Assembly: GCF_000003815.2 (NCBI RefSeq)
Contig: NC_049980.1
Coordinates: forward strand, 5,104,357-5,168,356
Reading direction: 5' to 3'
Source: Branchiostoma floridae
Lineage: Eukaryota; Chordata; Leptocardii; Amphioxiformes; Branchiostomatidae
DNA length: 64,000 bases
Position 1 is the stretch's first letter, and every line of letters starts with the position of its first letter. Shown here one piece after another: positions 36,135-46,019 of this stretch. The notes under the pieces were generated by a model. That model saw nothing but the letters and a program-made list of their open reading frames with translations. It ran no database searches and had not been told where the DNA came from. A program made the position numbers and the translations under genes.

Positions 36135-36450
36135 ATTCGTTATTTTGGATGATAACGTAAAGCCAGCGGTCCCGTGTATGTGAGGGTGCTTCAGGCATAA
36201 GCCTTAAAAGTCAGACCTCTGTACGTAAAAGTCCAACACACTTTGATATCGAAAAAGTAGGAATGACCTGAAAACGCATTCAGCTTCAACTTAATAGACC
36301 GATCCCGACTGTCAATCACAATTAGAATATCTGATATCCTGACACTTAACGGTTAAACCAATGAAATAGTCAGTCTTGAATTTGAATCTACATGTTCTAC
36401 TTTGCATTTCTACGTTTTGACATAGGAGAGTGGGGATAAAGGATTCGTCT
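36135..36450. repeat. Dispersed repeat fragments (partners at 130 and 28420)
   Basis: The first half matches 130-340. The second half (tagaccgatcccgactgtc, cgttttgacataggag) matches 28420-28590 (tagaccgatctgtcaatcac, cgttttgatggagttaggag). Confidence 0.45.
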
Positions 36451-36764
36451 TGTGAGGATGCCTGCTTTACATTTTTAAGGGACCAGTAGTGAATGGTTTC
36501 CAGGCTACTAGAAGGCAGACCTTGTCAAACTGCGACTTGTGAGGAGACCGGCTTGTTTTCGCGTTCGGTCGTGATTTGGTGGCGAAATAGTCGGCATTCC
36601 TGTAGCCGTGTCAGAAACAGGGCCGGTGTTTTCTGATTACCCTGTCACTTTGACGCTAATCAAAGAGATGAAGTAGCTCAGGGTCAACACATTCATGGAC
36701 ATAGTTGATGGTGTCTGATACTGCCAGGAATGATGTCTGTACAACTTAAATCTAAAATACAAGC

Positions 36765-37102
36765 TAAGGTTCCGTTGATTTGATCATATGCATGCCATCA
36801 GAGCGCGCATCAGTTTTCGGTCATTTACAAAAAGCTTTCGACCATACCGTAAATCTTGCAAAGCAGCTGAAAAAACAACAAATATACGCGCCGTAAATTG
36901 AAAGAAAATATCGGAAGAGGAATCTAATCTTCCAGAATGAAAAAATCCATTCCCAAGTCAAAAAAATTCTTCAACCTTGATTTGTTCAACCTTCCGGACC
37001 ACGTAAGTCTCATATTGAAGGCATGTTCTTCTCCTGCCTTTTTTCGCACGCTCGCACAGCTCTCTCCAGAATATCATCTATATAATCAAATCTATATGGC
37101 CT
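36765..37102. mobile_element. About 338-bp inverted-repeat element upstream of paralogue 2
   Basis: Left end ttccgttgatttgatcatat with gcgcgcatcagttttcgg. Right end gaatatcatctatataatc and atatggcct. It is the closest transposon upstream of the paralogue 2 leader acceptor at 37420. Confidence 0.55.
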
Positions 37103-37386
37103 CGGACACAATAGCTTTGAAAACAACGAAAGACATTGTTAATAATAAAATATATAAAGTCCTTTGAGCAACTCAGATCCCTTGTGTGTCAAAGACTGGC
37201 AAAATGATTCTTTGAATGTGCTGGGCGTTACGTTTGAAATGTATCTGTAGGCCCTTTGGCAAGTTTAGCAATACTTGCGGTTAGGCCAAGGCCGTGTCAA
37301 GTATACGGATGTGTATTCAAGGAAATGTATGTTACGAAATGTGTGTTTTGTGCATCTGTAATTCTCTTGATATCCATACCAGCAGT

Positions 37387-37420
37387 GATTGAATTTTCCT
37401 TTTTTGATGTTTTTAACAGG
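37387..37420 (+). other. 3' splice site upstream of paralogue 2 (leader intron acceptor)
   Basis: A pyrimidine-rich run ending tttttaacag|ggcagg places an exon start at 37420, 169 nt before the preferred ATG. The position matches the acceptors before paralogues 1 and 3. The matching donor was not identified. Two short upstream ORFs start at about 37433 and 37460 in the leader. Confidence 0.5.
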
Positions 37421-37588
37421 GCAGGTCGCGAGATGTATATGTGCCAAGCTGAACAGTGATGGAACGGATATTCCAGGAGTGCGAAGATATGAAATTTTCC
37501 GGCAAAAAAAAAGATCGTATAGATGAAAAATATTGACTCTTTGTCAAAAAGGAATCACAAGACTTGGCACTGTGGTATGATGATCAAA

Positions 37589-38416
37589 ATGGCGACCACA
37601 TTCTCGCGATTTCTCGCGATGTTTACCGTGACGACAGCTCTGATGAACTACTACGTACTTCTCTGCGCCGGTTCAACGCAACTTTGCCCGGATTGTCCTG
37701 CAAATTCCCACGTCTCGGAGCAAGAAACCATTCTCACGGACTTTTGGACGCGAGTCAAGACTGCGGTGGCGACCACAGAGCGAGAGCTAAAACAGAAAGA
37801 CGCCTTGCCAACACCCAACCGGGGTTACTGGGTCAAACTGGGCGAACATAACATACATAGCTTCGAAGACGAACTCTCTCTGATGTTTGCTTCGCACATT
37901 CTCTCCAATCTCTTCCATAACAGGAGGGTAAACGAAAAGAGGGACGATGTGGGAATTCCTCAAGAGGTGCAAGACACGATAACAAACTTAACGGACAGAG
38001 TTTACAACCTAGAGGCCGACCTACAACAGGCCATCGCCTCAAATCACTACCTGAACTCACAGGTCAGAGACCTCACGGGCCAGATCTCGCGATACGAGGT
38101 GAAGTCTCACGAGAGTTCGAAGAAGCTGAGGCCGAAGTACCAGCGACAAATCAAGCGGTTGTCGAAGACGGTTTCCGAACTTGGACAGGGTCTGGAGAGG
38201 GAAAGACACAGGTCGCAACTTCTGGAAGAGGAGCTAGCACTGTTTGAAAAGAGGCAACAGGACACTGAGGATAAATTGATCGAGTTGTACCGACTTGTGG
38301 GATACACAACTCCACAAACGCCAGAAGAAGAAGAAACCTCGACGCCGCCGACTGAGTCGAACGACTATGATTACGACCTGGTCGGCAGGGCGCACAGACC
38401 TGTGGGATATCGCTAG
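37589..38416 (+). CDS. Predicted secreted coiled-coil protein with FW-VK motif and YDYD tail (paralogue 2, 275 aa)
   Basis: Same unrecognised family as 14654 and 40455. The frame is open from 37523 (297 aa), but I prefer ATG 37589. It has a better context (aaaATGG), gives an M-A start as in both paralogues, and puts the hydrophobic signal sequence (about residues 5-27) at the N terminus. From that start: CPDC at 33-36, LTDFWTRVKTAV at 49-60, sequon N133-L-T inside the first coiled coil (about 125-165), second coiled coil about 180-235, proline/threonine/glutamate-rich linker 241-257, and YDYD at 260-263 in acidic surroundings. It ends in PVGYR; the other two end in basic/Gln residues. The segment between the FW block and the coil (about 92-108) matches paralogue 1 weakly (a shared HILS/QILS) and is missing from paralogue 3. 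It is convergent with paralogue 3. A small transposon starts 4 bp after the stop. Confidence 0.85.
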   Translation: MATTFSRFLAMFTVTTALMNYYVLLCAGSTQLCPDCPANSHVSEQETILTDFWTRVKTAVATTERELKQKDALPTPNRGYWVKLGEHNIHSFEDELSLMFASHILSNLFHNRRVNEKRDDVGIPQEVQDTITNLTDRVYNLEADLQQAIASNHYLNSQVRDLTGQISRYEVKSHESSKKLRPKYQRQIKRLSKTVSELGQGLERERHRSQLLEEELALFEKRQQDTEDKLIELYRLVGYTTPQTPEEEETSTPPTESNDYDYDLVGRAHRPVGYR

Positions 38417-38420
38417 AATA

Positions 38421-38628
38421 GTAACGCTAATTCACCTTTATCCGCGGGGTAACCTATATCCGTTGTTTATAATAAAAAGACAAGTAAACAGATGGTGGTT
38501 GCAAACTGCAATACTTTGAAACTATTGCAATTTGAAATCATCATCCGTCGACTTCATATCCCTAAATGGTATGTCTTTAAAAACAACGGATATAGGTTAC
38601 CCAGCGAATAATGGTGAACTAGCGTTAC
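38421..38628. mobile_element. 208-bp inverted-repeat element (GTAACGC family) abutting paralogue 2
   Basis: Terminal inverted repeats of about 45 bp start GTAACGCTAATTCACC and contain GGGTAACCTATATCCGTT. TA flanks lie at 38419-38420 and 38629-38630. There is an inner inverted pair, CTGCAATA/TATTGCA-like. It has no ORF. It starts 4 bp after the stop codon of paralogue 2 and contains the first AATAAA after that gene. Confidence 0.75.
38471..38476 (+). terminator. AATAAA downstream of paralogue 2, inside a transposon copy
   Basis: The first AATAAA after the stop codon is 55 nt downstream and lies within the 208-bp inverted-repeat element 38421-38628. If used, the element supplies the 3' end of this gene. 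Confidence 0.4.
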
Positions 38629-39626
38629 TATCAATAATAGGCGATAGGTGACACGGATATCTTTATTATGATTGAAATGTACATATGTGGGGAACACTGC
38701 CGAATAGGACTGCTCTAAAAACTGGTCTATGTGGACTATTACTTAATCCTGTGTCAATGTTAAAAATTATCTTAGAGACCAACAAAAAGTTGTCAACGTT
38801 GGCCAGGGAGCCCTTTTCTATCCGTTGTTACTAGTACAGGTTTGACTGTACCTCAATGGCCAGGTGGTCAGAATGTACGTATGAGCGATGTGGTTACTAG
38901 TATAGATTTGGCTATATATTGATGTCCAAGAGGTCCTTATTTACAGATTTGACTGTTATTGCTTTTTTGCATGATGATAGCATGTACAGAACACTTTTCA
39001 CATGACGACAAGTAGAGAAGACCATATAGAAAAGAATAAAAAAAGTTTTGCACTTTCTTAGCATTTAATGCCATGTATTAAATGAAACTATAAATTGAAC
39101 ACAAGCGTTTAGAAATACAACATATACCATGAACACGAAATACAATTTAGAGCCTTTGGATAACTTTGTAAAGATGTTGGAAGGCCATCTAGGCTACTCT
39201 TTATAATAATTCATCCATGTATTATATAGAAAAATATGATCTGCATGGATAGCGACAAGTAACACATATATTTGTATTATATTGACAATCATGAGAGGCA
39301 CAACATGTTCATCTAAAGAATGTCAACATACGTATCTTGTATCTTCTAGAATATGATATTATCATGATAAATCAATGCATGTGCTATTATAAGTATGAGA
39401 TATCGATCACGACAATGATTGAATGCGTAGTTTTGCCTTAAAGTTTGGCATATGGCACAACATCACCATTTCCTATTATAACCGTTACGGCAAGTACAAA
39501 CAGCTCAAGTCGTGACATGTTGTTTTTGTCATATACTAGAAAACGCCAATGACAGCAAGAAATGAAACGAACGGAATTTTACCACTTAGCGTAGCACTAT
39601 CACTTCCAAATCTAACCATATGCAAT

Positions 39627-39840
39627 TAACGTTAGTTGATCTTTATCCGTGGGGTAACCTATAACCGTTTTTTAACCGGTTATGTAGGGATATCAAGACG
39701 AGGCCGGTGGTTTCAATTTGCAGTTTTTCTATAATATAAAGAATACTGCAGTTTGAAAACACAACACGTCGTCTTGATATCCTTAGATACTAAAAACGAC
39801 GGATGTAAGTTACCCCTTGGATAAATGTCAGCTAGCGTTT
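39627..39840. mobile_element. About 214-bp inverted-repeat element (GTAACGC family)
   Basis: Starts near taacgttagttgatc, contains ggggtaacctataaccg and an inner inverted pair around gatatcaagacga/cgtcttgatatcc, and ends cagctagcg. It lies between the convergent paralogues 2 and 3. Confidence 0.65.
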
Positions 39841-40454
39841 TAAATTATGTCATATAAAGTGAAATAAGATACGTTACCACTTATTGGGACAAGAATAGTA
39901 CAGATGCTATTTTCCTATTCATTCCTATTCCAAGGTTATGGACTACATTCAAGCAGCGTCCAAAGTCTGAGTTGGTTTATGATTGTTTGACTGTATCTTT
40001 CAAACGGATGCATATTTTTCACTTGATACATCGCATCATTTGCTCAAAATACCATTCGAATCCAAGCTTTCAGATTACCAGATGGTAGTAAGCAATCGAC
40101 GATAAGCAAATCTATACTTAAACTCTGAATCAAAGACACAATATCGGTAGCATGGTGTGAAACAGTCAATACCACATCACCATAGGCATAGCAGTGCAGT
40201 AATGTAATGAATGATATTGACCAAAGTTTTCAGACCTGTTCTCGATCATAGAAGCACTAATTGTCTAGGGCAACACACACAGACAGTTCTCCTTACAGCA
40301 CAGGAAATTACAGCTTTGACCGTGACCTGGTCTTCAGTCTGACGATCGATTTATCACTTTGCGCGCCTATGACGGCCTCGCCACAGCATCGGAATTTCTC
40401 CCCTTGCTATCAGATGCCCTCAGTGTTTCACAACAACGTTAAATTTACAACCCT
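39841..40454. other. Intergenic, 3' of paralogue 3
   Basis: Should hold the 3' UTR of paralogue 3, but no clear AATAAA (TTTATT on the + strand) was seen. Confidence 0.4.
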
Positions 40455-41213
40455 CTATCGCTGTCCCTTTGGCTCGCGCACAAACTCAACATCATAGTCG
40501 TACTCAGTTTCACCTGCGGGAACCTCAGGGGAGCCAACCGGAGCAATCGCGTTGGTGACGACACTGTTGTGCTTGCGCCGAGGATTGTGGGTAATCCTTC
40601 TCGCCAGCGCCGCCATCTTGGATTCCAGTTCCCCCTGTCTGACCGCTATCGTGGACAGTTCTGTCTGGTATCGGTTCATCTTGCTGCGCTCGTTGTCCAG
40701 CTCCATCTCGACGTATCCGATGCTTTCTTCAAGGTGTTCCATGTAGTTCCTCAAGTGCCGACGCTTTCCTTGACCTTTGTTTCCGCTCATTTGAGATGAC
40801 AGGTTGGCGACCTCTGACCGCAAGTACTGGTTCTGGTCAAGTACGAGCGACATGTTGGTTTCGAGGCGGGAAACTCTAGCGGACAGTCTGGCCACTGCTG
40901 ACCACGAACCGCTAACCTTCGTCTTTTTCGTGTTCTTTGTGTCATCCTTGGTGCCACTTTTGTCAACCCACTTTCCTTCTTGGCGTTTCGTTGCAATCTC
41001 TTCTTCAACGTCCTTGACCGCAGATTTGACTTCGTCCCAGAAGACTTTTAGAGTTGTCACTTTTCCGCCACCTTCGTCGCCCGCAATGCAGTTCGCACAA
41101 GCCTCGCTATGCCTGTGCTTCGTTGTTGCTGTTGAGTCCGAGACGGAGACAGATGCGGTGAAGCACAAACTAACAAGAAGCAAGCAGCTTGCAAATTGTC
41201 TTTCGAATGCCAT
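40455..41213 (-). CDS. Predicted secreted coiled-coil protein with FW-VK motif and YDYD tail (paralogue 3, 252 aa)
   Basis: Third member of the family. The start is in a good context (gaaaATGG) and gives an M-A start. Signal peptide about 1-25, CANC at 39-42, FW block TLKVFWDEVKSAV at 54-66. A Lys/Thr/Asp-rich linker at about 75-100 replaces the longer segment seen in paralogues 1 and 2. The first coiled coil is about 104-143 with possible sequons N120-M-S and N137-L-S, the second about 152-207. YDYD lies at 238-241, followed by a basic end (REPKGQR). It is the shortest and most divergent copy, but it aligns along its whole length without gaps in the coiled-coil regions. A 3' splice site sits 108 nt before the ATG. 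I saw no clear AATAAA close downstream on this strand. A secreted location is inferred. Function is unknown. Confidence 0.85.
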   Translation of the reverse strand: MAFERQFASCLLLVSLCFTASVSVSDSTATTKHRHSEACANCIAGDEGGGKVTTLKVFWDEVKSAVKDVEEEIATKRQEGKWVDKSGTKDDTKNTKKTKVSGSWSAVARLSARVSRLETNMSLVLDQNQYLRSEVANLSSQMSGNKGQGKRRHLRNYMEHLEESIGYVEMELDNERSKMNRYQTELSTIAVRQGELESKMAALARRITHNPRRKHNSVVTNAIAPVGSPEVPAGETEYDYDVEFVREPKGQR

Positions 41214-41320
41214 TTTCGGTACTCGACTAACCTATCAAGGCTTCTTCTTCTGTGGATTTTTGCTCACAGCAATCTGCACACAAGGCTCTATGGACAGCCC
41301 ACCAGAGCTCCAACCGCACT

Positions 41321-41345
41321 CCTGCAATCAACAAAAAATAGTGAG
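41321..41345 (-). other. 3' splice site upstream of paralogue 3 (leader intron acceptor)
   Basis: On the minus strand a T-rich tract and ttgattgcag|gagtgc place an exon start at 41321, 108 nt before the ATG at 41213. This is the same arrangement as in the two paralogues. Confidence 0.5.
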
Positions 41346-42025
41346 AAAATGAAAAAAAGGAAAAACGTACAGTAACAGTAACTATGCTCCTAAAGTATTC
41401 CTGTTTATATGGATCTGTGTATTTCATATGTGCTTGCAGCTAACATATTAAGTACAAACCTAACATTTTGCTTGAACAGAAATAGATAGCGCATCGAATT
41501 GTCGACCGTCTTACTGCAGTCCTCCACAGAATTCAAATGACTGAGCAACCGGATAACGTGACTTAACTAATATATGACGTCACTAGTTGGTCATAAGTGG
41601 CAGGAAGTTTATACCGTCCACCGTCTTTGTTGAGTGACGGATGGTGTGCTCTATTGCTTAAGACAACATAAAAGAACATTATTGTATAAGGGTAAACAGT
41701 AAAGAGGACTACATCGTGAAAGGGGCCAATGAGGTCATTTACATCAGAGGAGGGCAACAACCGTCACTCAACAGAGACGACTTCCTGACTCTAATGACCC
41801 ATTAATGACGTCATGCATCCTGTTGTTTGGTCACCTGAATTCTAAGAAAGACAAAATGCAGAATACAGAACAGACTAGACAATTATTCTGTCAAAATTGG
41901 GATCCAAAATACTTGGAAACCATGCTATACTTCTAAGGGTGGCAGCATTGACACACGTGATCAACTTGCTTGTTGAGAAAACTCAAGTCAGGTGCATGGA
42001 CTACAAATCTTCATGATGAACGTAT
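41346..42025. other. Upstream of paralogue 3
   Basis: Expected to hold the leader exon and promoter of paralogue 3. Neither a clear donor nor a core promoter could be pinned down. Confidence 0.4.
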
Positions 42026-42349
42026 ATGTTCACCTTAGATAACCCGACGAAGGGTACCAAAATATTTTTTCTTTGGTGTTTGAAGTACAAACAAATAATA
42101 ATTAGCGTGCAAAAGTATCAAACCAAAACGTCAACGTTTGGGTTTACCTTAGATATAAATCAAGAACCAGTTGATAATTATTTTTTTCTTCGATGTTTGG
42201 AGTCGGAACAAATATTTAAAGTCCGAAATACTCAAACCAAAGCGTTAAGGTTGAGTTTCACCTTAGATAACCCCGAAAGTGTTGCCATAAACTTCTTTCC
42301 TTCGGTCATTGGCATGGAATTAGTGAAATCAGCTAGCCAGGGTCAATGA
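42026..42349 (+). repeat. 114-bp in-frame tandem repeat, 2.6 copies, open over 107 codons
   Basis: Units begin ttcaccttagataaccc (42029), tttaccttagatataaatc (about 42143) and ttcaccttagataaccccg (about 42257). The unit is a multiple of three and the + frame is open throughout, giving 38-residue repeats that each start FTLD and keep FF, CL, Q and QTK at the same places in the first two copies. No splice sites or homologous domain were recognised, so I list it as a repeat, with a small chance of a coding exon. Confidence 0.5.
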
Positions 42350-42572
42350 TTTTTATCAGATATTGGAAGAGGGTAGATTTCCCCTGGCGTACGCTGTGCT
42401 ACTCAAGAATAATTGCTTTCGACCACTCAAATAAATGTCAAAAACTTCATCGGAGATCGAATACTTCACTGAGATCGAATACTTCACCAGCGAAGTTCAT
42501 GATCAGGTTGAAGTTAGCGAGCAGGAATCATTTATTGACCGAAAATGAATAGAAAACTCTGGATTAGAGTTG

Positions 42573-42699
42573 AATTAATCTCCATGCAGACCTACTGGTA
42601 GCATAAGGTGTTTAGCTGGCCAGAAGCCCAGAAAACCCTTTCGCCATGGCCACCTAAACCCTTTATGCCACCGGTATATCTGCATGGAGATTAGTGTTG
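42573..42699. repeat. About 127-bp foldback
   Basis: gaattaatctccatgcagac and tagcataagg at the left pair with cctttatgcca and ctgcatggagattagtg at the right. The arms extend over most of the length. Confidence 0.6.
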
Positions 42700-43744
42700 A
42701 ACTGGAAATTCAAAAAAATTGACTTATCCAAATCTTCAACTATTGAACTGTACTTCTGTGGTGTCACGTTATGCAGATAGAACACGTGACCCAGTGAGTA
42801 GGGGATCATAAGTTTCGGAAAGCCTATGGCGCTCCCCGTCACAGAAAAGGACAAAATCGGTCGAAAATACGAGTAAGCTAGATCCTCTCAGTGTATAAGC
42901 TGAACAACCCCTTGTTTTCTTTTGCATGGTAAACATCTATACTCTGGTGAAGGAAAAAAATCGGATCGGAATATGGGTAAGAACTTGAACAACTTATTGT
43001 TTCAGTGCTCAAATGCCCAACTCTAATGTATGTCCATAACCCCCATTGGACCCTCTGTAGCAAAATGATTTAGTGTTCTAAAATCAAGTAGTGTCAACTA
43101 TCCATCAACACCTTTGCCAACCACGACGAAAAACGGTCTCCACAACTTGTCCATGCGGAACTAATTGACAGCGTTCACTATACTCAACACGGCATAAGCA
43201 AACGGTTCAGTTACGTTGGCAAATTTAGGGGAATGTGTCAACAAACAGTTGAGTTGGCGTGTGGCGTGTTTGGGCAGGTATAAATAAACAAATGCTAGCC
43301 TCACACGACTTTGTCAAGTTCTCTCGGCATGGGAGAAGTCTTATATAAACTATAATGTGCAACGAGAAGCGACTTCTTTAACTGAAAATTATTGTTACAT
43401 GTCATTTAGATTGACAGCAGTAGTGATACACGTGATATAGATTCTCGGAGAGTTTTGGCTGTCACTTGTAGGATTCTTACTAAGAATACTGTATGTGGGT
43501 GGCCGTTTGTGCCTCAACTTAGTATATTTCAAACTGTGTGGTGGTAAAAGTGGGTATCTCACTGGGGCTGGGCGACACCTGTTACCGACTGAGTGCAAAT
43601 GACATTCGCTAACTGCGCCATAAAGCAGTTACGTATACTCAAGGTACTTAGGATATGATTTTGGAAACAGTCCGAAGTTTCAGGTAGCATTCATTATTTT
43701 TCGTCAATGACTTGATGACAAGCTGCTTTTCCGGGCAGATTTAT

Positions 43745-43875
43745 TTGATTCATTCACACCGGGAAGGACCCCTACTTTTTTTTAGAAGTGTGGTGCGTTC
43801 TTCATCGCACTCGAGGTGTGGCTCTCTTCAAACACGGGACCTCTATTTAACATCCTATCCGAGGGACGTCCCTAA
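43745..43875. mobile_element. Dispersed repeat fragment (ctcgag...cggga family)
   Basis: ctcgaggtgtggctctcttc, aacacgggacctctat and ccgagggacg match the same motifs at 28735-28800. A weaker relative lies at 62470-62620. The family was not identified; SINE-like in size. Confidence 0.4.
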
Positions 43876-43882
43876 CAAAGCT

Positions 43883-44000
43883 AGGTACTCATTTACACCT
43901 AAGTGAAGTGATGAAATTCGTCGAAAGTGCCTTTCCCAAGGGCAAAACGTCAGAGAATATCAGGGGACTCCAACCCAGGACCTCTGGTCTTTAGTCATAC
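43883..44000 (-). mobile_element. tRNA-derived SINE fragment
   Basis: On the minus strand: accagaggtcctgggttgg, cccttgggaaaggcac and cttaggtgtaaatgagtac. The tRNA-like acceptor is lost. Confidence 0.5.
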
Positions 44001-45316
44001 ATCCTTCAGGGTTGATACACAAGTTTTGACAATGATACAGTACCAATTGTTTATATAAGAACGTATTGGGTGACCATTCTCTATAATACCTTCTATTGTT
44101 TGCATGTAATTACCACCTGTACATTGTTTAGGCACCGATGCAACGGAACCAAAAGAGAAAGTCTCTGTAAATACGGCGCCTCTCAAGAATACAATAGAAG
44201 ACTTGAGGCGCGACCATTCCCACATCTCAGCAAGTATTCCTCCAGGTGTTTTCACATCAGACGCCAAGAAAGCCCACCTGTAAGGGGCGCATGCCAGAAA
44301 TGACCTTAAAACAAAAGAGTTCACACCTGACAAACGTCCGAGAGAACACATACCTCTAATGTTGGCCACTTAGTGGTTTTCCACGTGTTTGGTAAACAGT
44401 TTGACTGTAAAGACCTATTCAATTTGATAAACAAACGGCTGTAAAGCAAGGAGTTAAGTTACTAGTAGCACGAAGAGTGAGGGGCAATTAGCAACATCTC
44501 TTCAAACGTTAGAATGATGTGAGCCATGCTATGGTAAGCGACACAATGTTTAGACGATGGAAATATTTCAAGAAATAGAAAACTAAGCAAACTATTATAA
44601 TCATTTTCATTATGGTCCCAGGATTCTTCCTTGGGGGACCCAGTGTTGTCCGATTTCTGTTATTGTTCACAGAGGTATATAGTATTCCAATCGTTTGTAC
44701 GATTAACGTCCACTGCGGAACCCACTGTACGGCGTGTTGCCAACACCACACGATCTTCCATCTAGCAAGGTCAGTTTTTGTCCAAATCTTCAAGTATAAA
44801 AACGTTTTAAAAAAGTCAACGTACTTCCCGCAAAATATGACACAAAACAATGTGCAAAAGCCAATGGCAGGGGGCTAGTCCACTGGCAGTGGTGTGTGTG
44901 TGTTCAGCATTACTCAGCCTCAAATGCTGAGTGCTTATCTGAATGCACCATGTTTAATGTCTTTGATATGTTTTGGCCAGGGATCAAAGCTTCTGAATGC
45001 AAGGTCACTTCTCCAGTTTAGCAAGTATAGAAATGCAAATTTAAGCTCTTCGTTTCAATTGGGTTTAAAAAAACGATTTGCCTGCCTACTCCTTGAATTT
45101 CTATAAAAAAAACACAGCACACATGGGCTGACACCTGTCACCTGGACACCATGACGATATGATATGACAGGTCGTGACCTTTCCTCCTACGAGTTGACCT
45201 TCACCACCATGACCTATGACCTCCGCTGTGTCCTGACCTCGGGTCACCAGATATGCTCTCTGCATCTGCAGGAATTATGTGTGGGGAGAATTGAAATTTT
45301 CTGGAACGACTGTGTA
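44001..45316. other. No gene seen
   Basis: Opposing open frames of 113-124 codons (43995-44369 and 44509-44850, both minus) have no recognisable domain and no splice context. Confidence 0.4.
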
Positions 45317-45321
45317 ATATG

Positions 45322-45661
45322 CAGGGTTGGACAAGTCCACAAGCCCTATTGTCCAGGGCAAGTGAAAGTGCTGTTTGAGCAAGTGCATGACCTACTCCAC
45401 TTGTCCGATCGGGCAAGTATTAAGATCTTTCCATTAAGTGAGATTTTGATATACTCTTTAATTTTTACAGTCACGACATCGAGCAATGGTCAACATATAA
45501 AAATAGAGGCAATGATAAGAATTCCATTGCTGGAAGTGAAAATGCATGTAAAAATGACATTTAAATTTTGACCAAGTGAAAAATTGGTTCGGGCAAGTAA
45601 TTTTTATGTGCTTGACGGATAGGACATTCAAGTGAATTTTTAGAAAACTTGTCCAACCCTG
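45322..45661. mobile_element. 340-bp inverted-repeat element with ATATG duplication
   Basis: Left end CAGGGTTGGACAAGT and right end ACTTGTCCAACCCTG are exact complements. ATATG is present on both sides (45317-45321 and 45662-45666). Subterminal gggcaagt motifs recur in both orientations. It has no transposase. The superfamily is not assigned. Confidence 0.75.
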
Positions 45662-46019
45662 ATATGGCATCCTGAAACGATTTTACCAGTGTTTTATCAA
45701 AGTTTTGAAATACACATTATGCACTAAGGCTCGTTGTAGTTCTCTTCCAACTTTCAAAATCAAACACTGTTACCAAGGGATTCCCCTTTTAAAGTCCTGA
45801 AATATCCATAGACTATACACGACAGTTTCGCCCAGACATATATATCATACATTTGACCGTTATGAACGTAGGCTGTATTCAATCAGACATTTGGCGGAGA
45901 GCCAGAGGTTGCTGGAGTGCTTTCGGAATAACAAATTTTTTGTTATCAACCCCGCAGAGTGTTATAGCTCTCATGATCAGAATGTGACATGCACGGGGCC
46001 AGATGGCTTTCAAATTATA

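Noticed and set aside
37523-37588. Earlier in-frame ATG for paralogue 2 (297 aa)
   Set aside because: Would put 22 mostly polar residues before the signal peptide; the paralogues start at the equivalent of 37589 with M-A.
43995-44369. 124-codon minus-strand frame
   Set aside because: Starts next to a SINE fragment and has no recognisable features.
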